64,000 nt of DNA from Paguma larvata. Taxonomy: Eukaryota; Chordata; Mammalia; Carnivora; Viverridae. The position numbers and the translations under genes are program-made. Positions 57,734 through 64,000 of this stretch are shown here, piece after piece. The number at the start of each line of letters is the position of its first letter. Within the stretch, counting starts at the first letter, position 1. The stretch is from contig CM057831.1 in NCBI GenBank assembly GCA_030068075.1, forward strand, positions 7,887,464-7,951,463. Reading direction: 5' to 3'. A model generated the notes under the pieces. It was given only the letters and a program-made list of their open reading frames with translations, was not told where the DNA came from and made no database searches.

Positions 57734-59803
57734 CTGAGACTTTCATTTTAAAGGAAGGGCACTGGAGACACGAGCACAGAAATACCTTCCTTTCGGTCCC
57801 TGCTGCCACTTCTATGAGCGGTGACATGACAAAAGACCCGAGCTTAATGATGAACCAACACTCAAGTTAGCCCTGTCAAGTAGCATTCCAATTCTCAAAT
57901 GGGATGTGAAGTTACAATTTTTCTTTAATTACACATGGGTTTGTCACTACCACCCAGTAAATTATTTAAAAATTAGCACTGCATATGTCCCCCCCTTGCA
58001 GGCAACGGCAAATAGGTCTGCCCGGCCATCAGATCGAACGCCCTGCTGCTTTGGCAGCTGAAACAATCCGTGGGGGTAAGTGCTGAGAATATTCACAACA
58101 TTTAATAGCAAGTTAAATTACCATTTTTATTGTATGCAATTTCTTGAGAAAATAAATAGGTAATACGCTGGAAGGGATAGCGGGGTAGCGCGTGCTCGCT
58201 CACACAACCACGCGCCCGTTCCGATTGGAGAAGAGGAACAGACAAACACCCTCTCTGGCATAAATGTCCTGAAGGAAACATGTAATTTACTGTCCTCGTG
58301 GAACATTCAATTGAGCACGGTACCTTCTTTGCGGGGGGAAAATACAGAAACACTATCTCGGTTCGCAAAGCCATACACTGTAAATGTGGTTAACGTGGCT
58401 GGGCATGGAGGCGAGAGGCCTGTGAGAATTTGCTTTTTTTCCACTGGATTGTGTTGGAGGGAAGATGAGCCACTAACTAAGGCATAATCCAGTTTACGAA
58501 AAGAAAGATCGGAATCTTTCGCAGTGTTCAAAGGAGAAAAAGACCCCTCCGCCAAAGCTTAAAGCGTTTCAAAGCAAGTAACTTTGAAACGGTGGAGGAA
58601 AAGCGAAACAGAGCCAAGACCACTTCCCATTTCCTAAAGGTCATCTTTAAAACCCCCAAGGGTTAGTAGAGACGGAGGCAGATTCTAGCCCACGGACAGG
58701 GAGGCAGGAAACAGGGAGGGCTGAGGCAGGAAGAGCGTGGCCGGCGTCCGGCGTCCCTCCGGCTCCCCTGTTCTCCTGTCACGAACACTCCTGAGCCATA
58801 ATGGGCAGAGCGCTTCCCAGAGACCCTGGCGGAAGCTTAGTGAAGATGCTCAGGGCATGAGGACTGTGATCGTGACGTTGGTTAGCAAGACTATGAGGGG
58901 GAGAGGAATCCTAGCCCAGGGCGAGCAGAGGGAGCCCAGGGCTGTTTTCTGGTGGGGACCACTCAGAGGTGGGGGGCTCCTAATCCCAACATTGACTCGT
59001 TCCAGCTCTTGATTCCAGGGATTGTTTTTTTCCCCCCAAGAAAGAGCTCAAAACAATCTTCACTCTCCTGGAAAGAGGAGAGTCTCTCCTCTCCCCGGAC
59101 GAAACTGAATGAGGTCTACAGTGGCCCCGCTGCATGCCTGTGATGAGCTCCTGCGGTCCCCCTAATTCACCTGCACGGTGTGGCAGGGAATCAATTTCCT
59201 TGTACTTTTCAGTCAAATAAGAGCGTTAGTACATTCTTTTACGCAATGGCGTGTGTCTCTTCCTTGAGAAAAGCTCTGGGACAACTCCTTACCAGACGAA
59301 ATGTTCCAAGGAGTCACTGGTATTTGAGGGAAGGAGAAGCAAAATTAAAGGTAGGGCAAATTCATTTTCCAACAGCTAGCCCTAATCACAGCGGCTTAAT
59401 TTAAGTCTGAAAACCATCTTTCCGGCAGCTTAGACATTAACACGGAAGGTAGCAGATATGTCATTAGACGGTGGGCATACTAAAAATTTATTAGGATTAT
59501 TTTTTTTGTGAGAGAAGATAGTTCTGACAATCACGTTGATGATAATAAAATAGAATTAGCCGAGATTTCAATCTTCGCTGGCATTTCATTTTTCTCCCCA
59601 TCCTGACCATTAAGAACCAACCACTGATATTTATTCCCCTTTTCACTGAATATTCCTTCTTTCGTTAAAAAAAAAAAACACACAAAAAAACGTCCATCTT
59701 TTACAGCAGGAGACAGGTGACAGGCTCGGGGGTTGCGAATGCACATTCTCTGTGACTTTTACTGCTCACGACCCTCTTGCCAGCCTTGGCCTTCAGAACT
59801 TAC

Positions 59804-59903
59804 TGGGGCTTCCCGATGGCTTCGCATGTTAACTCGAGCGCGTCCCCTTCCCGGGTGAGGCCTTGTAGAGGATAAGTCATCTGAATATGCACTTGAGGCT
59901 TAT
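59804..59903 (-). CDS. CADM1: CADM1 exon: N-terminal part of third Ig domain (100 bp)
   Basis: On the minus strand, an acceptor ending CACACAG is followed by AT, which completes a tyrosine codon. The exon then reads [32 protein letters not shown] and ends with CA of a split glutamine codon before a perfect GTAAGT donor. This is the Ig2-Ig3 linker and the first strands of Ig3. The cysteine in LELTC is the first half of the domain's disulfide. The residues match human CADM1 as I remember it. The exon is not symmetric (100 bp), so skipping it would shift the frame; it is therefore expected to be constitutive. The previous exon, ending in the VQY region, is not in the window. Splice phase fits exactly with the next exon at 56268. 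Confidence 0.97.
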
Positions 59904-60504
59904 CTGTGTGACAACAACACAAAATATAATGTTTAGCAAATGATATCAGGCAAAAATATCAGACTTGCAAGCTGCCACAAACCCCACGCCACCAGCACTC
60001 GCTCTCTTTCCCGTCCTCATGCCTTCACGAACATTCTCCTAATTAGTTAGTAATCCTGGCATTTGCTCAAATTAAATTGACTAATAACTCTAAGGAGTGA
60101 ACGGCGAGGAGATAAGAGATTCATAAGGTGACTGCAACACATCAAACGCTTCCTGTGAAATACATTTTGTTACATTGAAGTTTATCTCCGAACTCACTCA
60201 AGCTAAAGGAAACTCATTTGCCTTCATGCTGAGGTGAAGCCACAGATATTTGTGGTGCTCAGAATTGATACATTTTATCATATATCATATATTACTAGGT
60301 GACAATATGTTGTGACAATGCATATTAATAAGTTTTCCTCTTCTATGCTCTCGATTTCAAATGGGAAAGGCAAAACTTCTGACTTCCACTCAAATGCCCT
60401 TAAGAAGAAAGAACTGGGAGGTTCTGGTGGTCCCAGGAAAGCTCTTTGATGTCTCCATGTACACAAAGGAGAAGAAAAGAAACTGACAGGTGCCGAGAGC
60501 CTCC

Positions 60505-60655
60505 TATCGTGGGAACCGTCATGGGTGGTGGGATAAGCCTGTTTTAGGGATGAAAACACTGGTACCCAGAGGATGAAGTAGCTAGTCCAAGGTCACAGAG
60601 ATAGCTTCATGAGAGACAGCCCTGCGAATGTTGGGATTGCTGGTTCAAAAACGAC
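60505..60655 (-). mobile_element. MIR SINE fragment
   Basis: 'gatgaaaacactggtaccca', 'tagtccaaggtcacagagat' and an altered 'gattgctggttcaaa' segment are a reverse MIR. Confidence 0.65.
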
Positions 60656-60909
60656 AATTCCCAATGGTCATCCATAATCAAAACCAAGTATAACATCCTA
60701 AGGCCGTCAAGTACTCCGGTAAGTGACACAGGTATTCTTATATCAATTAGCTACTTAACAACTGTGTTCAGAGCTTATAGGGGTATGGCTACAAGCCATG
60801 AATGACGGGAGGTGTGGGGCACAGGGAGGGAACCAAAAGGGGTTGGGGTTACCTTAGACTTACACACAGATACATTTACAAATAAAACCTGAACGGAATC
60901 GGGAGGTTG

Positions 60910-60961
60910 TTTTTTTTTGTTTTGTTTTGTTTTGTTTTTTGTTTGTTGTTGTTGTTTTTTT
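60910..60961. repeat. T-rich (TTTTG)n tract
   Basis: TTTTG and TTG units within about 50 bp, A-rich in the CADM1 sense strand. Confidence 0.9.
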
Positions 60962-61839
60962 TCTGTGCTGAACTAACAAGCTATTAATCCCTAAATCAGT
61001 TTTCTCATTTAATTCCGTGGCTCTGTAAATGTATATTTTTGGAAATGTACCCAAGAGTAATAAATATAAGAGGGCAAGGCATCGCTTGGCTGAAAGGTCA
61101 AAACAATTTCCATAACCTTCCTTTCTCAGACAATCACACCACCTAAACAACAGCCCCTTGGCCTTTTACAAGCAGTGCTTAGCTCATTAACATTCATCCT
61201 ATGGACTGCGAGAGAAATCGGGAATGCGGCAGGGCTCAACTGATCGGAGCCCGTACGCGGCTCACGGAGCAGCACAAGGGAGTCCTCTCTGGGGTGGCTG
61301 CCTTCCAGATGGGTTTGTACAGTCTTGTTCCCATCACAGATCTTTCTCTTACGTCTCTGGAAACCATGTGGCATTGCAAACCTTTTAAGAGAGCCTTCCT
61401 GCACGCCAGTGCGCCCTACACGCCTGTGAATCGGTAATGCTTTCTGGGAAGCTAAGTCACCCGCCGGAGGACAGAAGTGAGCAGTCCCGAAAGCCCCAGG
61501 TGACCCTCCCAAGTTAACATGGCTCTGACTTTCGACTTGTTTGGCAACGGGAATGTTCAAGGGCAAAATGGCGTGGAGGTTTCCGGGTACTGGTAACTGG
61601 GTCAGGAAGGTAGTCACGCAAGAAAGGCAGAAATACTCAGGATAAACAGGATGACCTTGAATGAGGACTGGCTGCTGGGCAGAAGCAAGAGCTCCTGGGG
61701 AGCCTCCTAAGACACCTGTGGACTACGGCTTACACTAAATACAACAACTGGGCGACATATGTGAGCCTGTTATTTTTGGTGGCATGACACATAAACACAG
61801 AGCTGGCTGGTGAAGTTTACTAAAAACACAAAATACAAA

Positions 61840-61866
61840 ATAATAATAATAATAATAACAATAACG
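61840..61866. repeat. (AAT)n microsatellite
   Basis: About eight AAT units ending in AACAATAAC. Confidence 0.9.
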
Positions 61867-64000
61867 AGGGAAGGTTGTGTTACTGAAAACACAGACAGCC
61901 GCCTAAGACCTGTCCCCTTTATATTTCACATTCAAAAACGGCAGCACTTACAGGGTTCCTGGTTAGGAGGCTTCTTGTCCTCATTCTTCTCCATGAACCA
62001 TTCTGGGCAAGGCTAAACTTAAAGCCCCAAATCTGGGCTGAAATGTAACATTTGCTTATAGGTTAATCTCCGATCTGCGGAACGACTACATTTTCCACGC
62101 ACTGCTGACTCCCGCCCATTAATTAAGAAGCAGGACGCCTGCTGGCCTATGTGGAAGGTTTTTTTGGGGGAGGGTTTGTTTGTTTGTTTCCCCCCTCATG
62201 TAATTTACAAGCAAACAGAGAGGGTGTATTTTTCAGCACAGTGCGCTAAGGGTTTTCCGTGCTCAACTTCCATTAATAATGAAGGGAGTGTTGAAAATCT
62301 AATCCAGTTTTGCCTCTTTTCAGTACCACCGACTTTGAGTTAAATGCTTTTTTTATGTTCCTATGGCTCTTTCCCGGTTGCCAATTACTCACAGAAATTA
62401 GGATGAACAAGCTAAGGGTTTGCTGTGCCTGGAACTTCTATTAAAAAAAAAGGAACAACCACAACCCATACTAAACCACAGAAAACGCACCTTCAATTTT
62501 GATAACTGATTTTCCCAATTTACTCCTTGGGTTTCTTGGAGAAACATCTACCATCTACTTAGGGGTACAGCTGCCACAGTTACCTTAATAGCTAGCCGAG
62601 AAGGTAAACATTAATCTTGTTTGTCTTAGACAGAAAAAATGCCATCCTTGTTGACAGAGGCAGTATTTATAGGCATACTATCTGACCGTGGGGCGGCTGA
62701 ACTATCTTCACGCCCAGCCTATGAACCAAACAGAGAGAGCCAATGGGCCAAGATCCAAGCCCTTCTTTTGCCCTGAAAGAGGAAGGCAGGTATGCTCCAC
62801 AGGTGGGCTAGAAACCCTGGGGTCCCACTGGTCCCTCTAGGACTCGGGGATGCTCAGTCTTCCCAGGAAGATCCGGACTACGACATGAGTAAGTCAAAAT
62901 GCTGAACAATCCAGATGGCTGACTGACTAGCCCAAAGCTCATCATTTATATCTTAATTATGTTCATAAATCAAATGTTATATCCCACAAAACCTTTTCTG
63001 AGACAGACCCAGGCTCCAAGATTTATTTTTAAGTAATGAGGTAAGGCCCAGTACATTTTCTGGGTGATCGCTTTACGCCCGTTGGTGTTCCAAGGCACAA
63101 GGCTACCAGCCAGATGACACTTTGCGCCCAAGTGCAAGAACTCCCCAGAAATGGATCGCACGGAATGGCTTAATGTCATTATAAAATGGAACTGCTATAT
63201 AAAAATGAGAAAAATAGTTAGGTCTGTGCACTTATGGAACATTAGAGTTATAGAGATGGCATCCCCAACAGCCAATCAATTAGGTCGAAGGATCCGAGGT
63301 TTTCATAATACACCGTAATTTTTGAAAACCCTATAAAAGACACTTAGCAAGACCCTCATAGCAGGCAGAATGTGTTCATTAGTCAAAGTCGCACAGAGGG
63401 TTAAATACCAAGAGGCTTTAGGTCACACTACAGTAGCAACCAATTAAAAAAATAATATTAGAAAGACATTCCAATTTGATGAGGCTTTCTTTAAATGGGC
63501 TTTGCTCTCTCCATAAAGGGAAAAAATATATATAAAAGGAAACTCTTAAAGAGGTTAGAACGGCTTGCTGGCAGATTACAATTGATTTCATGCCAGTCTG
63601 ACCTTGCACCACATTCTGTGATCGTTCCAGAAGATGAAACTCGAGACTCTCTAACCTGGATTTCACTTGCCTATGTAAATGGGAAGTCGTCGTCTCCTCT
63701 CTAGATCACAACACCAACGCATCAGGGATTGAAATTTATTAATTAAAAAAAAAAAGGTACTCTGAGGTTTCCTTCTGCCTGGGAGGTCATGGTTTCCGTG
63801 TACCAGTCGGCAGTAGAGCTGAGCAGGAGGAAGACAACACCCCCATGTCCCGCATGAGACGCGTTACCGCGGGGGCTCCCGACGCTCCCTCCCCCTGAGC
63901 AAATCTCCTTCAGGGATGGTGGGCATCCAATGTCCTTGGACGCTCTGACCGCTCCCAGGCCCCAGGGCTTGGGTGTAGATTTGCTCCTCCAACTACGTTC

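Larger units (their letters stand above)
56269..59803 (-). other. CADM1: CADM1 intron splitting the third Ig domain
   Basis: A 3.5-kb intron with donor GTAAGT and acceptor CTCCGCAG. It contains two young carnivore SINEs in opposite orientations (57117-57320 and 57503-57733). The rest is unique sequence without a visible gene. Confidence 0.88.
16415..59903 (-). other. CADM1: CADM1 gene, 3' half (partial)
   Basis: Seven exons on the minus strand spell, in order, the third Ig domain, the stalk, the transmembrane helix and the cytoplasmic tail of CADM1, each with GT-AG borders and matching codon phase. From my knowledge of the family, CADM1 is a type I membrane adhesion protein with three Ig domains. 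It mediates homophilic and nectin-like heterophilic adhesion in epithelia, synapses, mast cells and testis, and it is a tumour suppressor. What is here covers roughly residue 241 to the C-terminus of a protein of about 440 residues. The first five exons and the promoter lie past the right edge. The right limit given is the last exon seen; the left limit is inferred from the poly(A) signal. Confidence 0.97.
59904..64000 (-). other. CADM1: CADM1 intron upstream of the Ig3 exons (runs off the edge)
   Basis: Intronic sequence 5' of the last visible exon. It contains a MIR fragment (60505-60655), a T-rich TTTTG repeat (60910-60961) and an AAT repeat (61840-61866). I searched both strands for Ig2 coding sequence and did not see it, so the preceding exon is beyond 64000. 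Confidence 0.8.

Noticed and set aside
59904..64000. The preceding CADM1 exon (end of Ig2)
   Set aside because: Searched for the expected Ig2 residues on the minus strand and did not find them. It must lie beyond the window.
1..64000. CRISPR arrays, bacterial operons, intact endogenous retroviruses, full-length LINEs, tRNA or rRNA genes
   Set aside because: None seen. Tandem repeats are simple microsatellites, and tRNA-like sequence occurs only inside SINEs.

Overview
The window is mammalian nuclear DNA: long non-coding stretches, canonical GT-AG introns, ancient MIR, L2 and MER5A interspersed repeats, and four young tRNA-derived SINEs. Their heads read 'ggcgcctgggtggctcag' and their tails run from CT-rich sequence into A-rich 'aaataaacatt'. 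That SINE type is carnivore-specific, and the tail form is the feliform/felid one, so I infer a cat-family genome. The region corresponds to human 11q23.3.

The only protein-coding gene I can support is CADM1 (cell adhesion molecule 1; SynCAM1, TSLC1, NECL2), on the minus strand. The window holds its 3' half. In transcription order the exons are: two exons that together make the third Ig domain (59903-59804 and 56268-56096); three stalk exons (51521-51444, 40524-40492, 33220-33167); the transmembrane exon (21689-21558); and the terminal exon, with the cytoplasmic tail (19504-19386) and a 3' UTR of about 3 kb ending near an AATAAA at 16436-16431. Exons for the signal peptide, Ig1 and Ig2 lie beyond base 64000.

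The three stalk exons and the transmembrane exon (78, 33, 54 and 132 bp) are all multiples of three with the same split-codon phase. Any stalk exon can be skipped without a frameshift, and this is the main built-in variability of the gene. The first stalk exon encodes eleven consecutive threonines from a pure ACC microsatellite. The third is followed 18 nt downstream by a second consensus donor, and its use would add an in-frame stop.

Bases 1 to about 16410 are intergenic DNA downstream of CADM1, with many decayed MIR, L2 and MER5A copies, simple repeats, and a CpG-rich, GA-repeat-bearing stretch next to the gene's 3' end. Introns contain two CpG-rich patches (about 21.6-22.16 kb, just upstream of the transmembrane exon, and 40.94-41.48 kb), several AT-rich stretches that look like conserved non-coding elements, and a 250-bp TTTC tract. 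I saw no RNA gene, CRISPR array, intact virus or LINE, or convincing second protein gene. Long open frames elsewhere have no ATG or no recognisable domain. I found no evidence of an undescribed system. The most checkable novelties concern CADM1 isoform diversity and candidate regulatory DNA.
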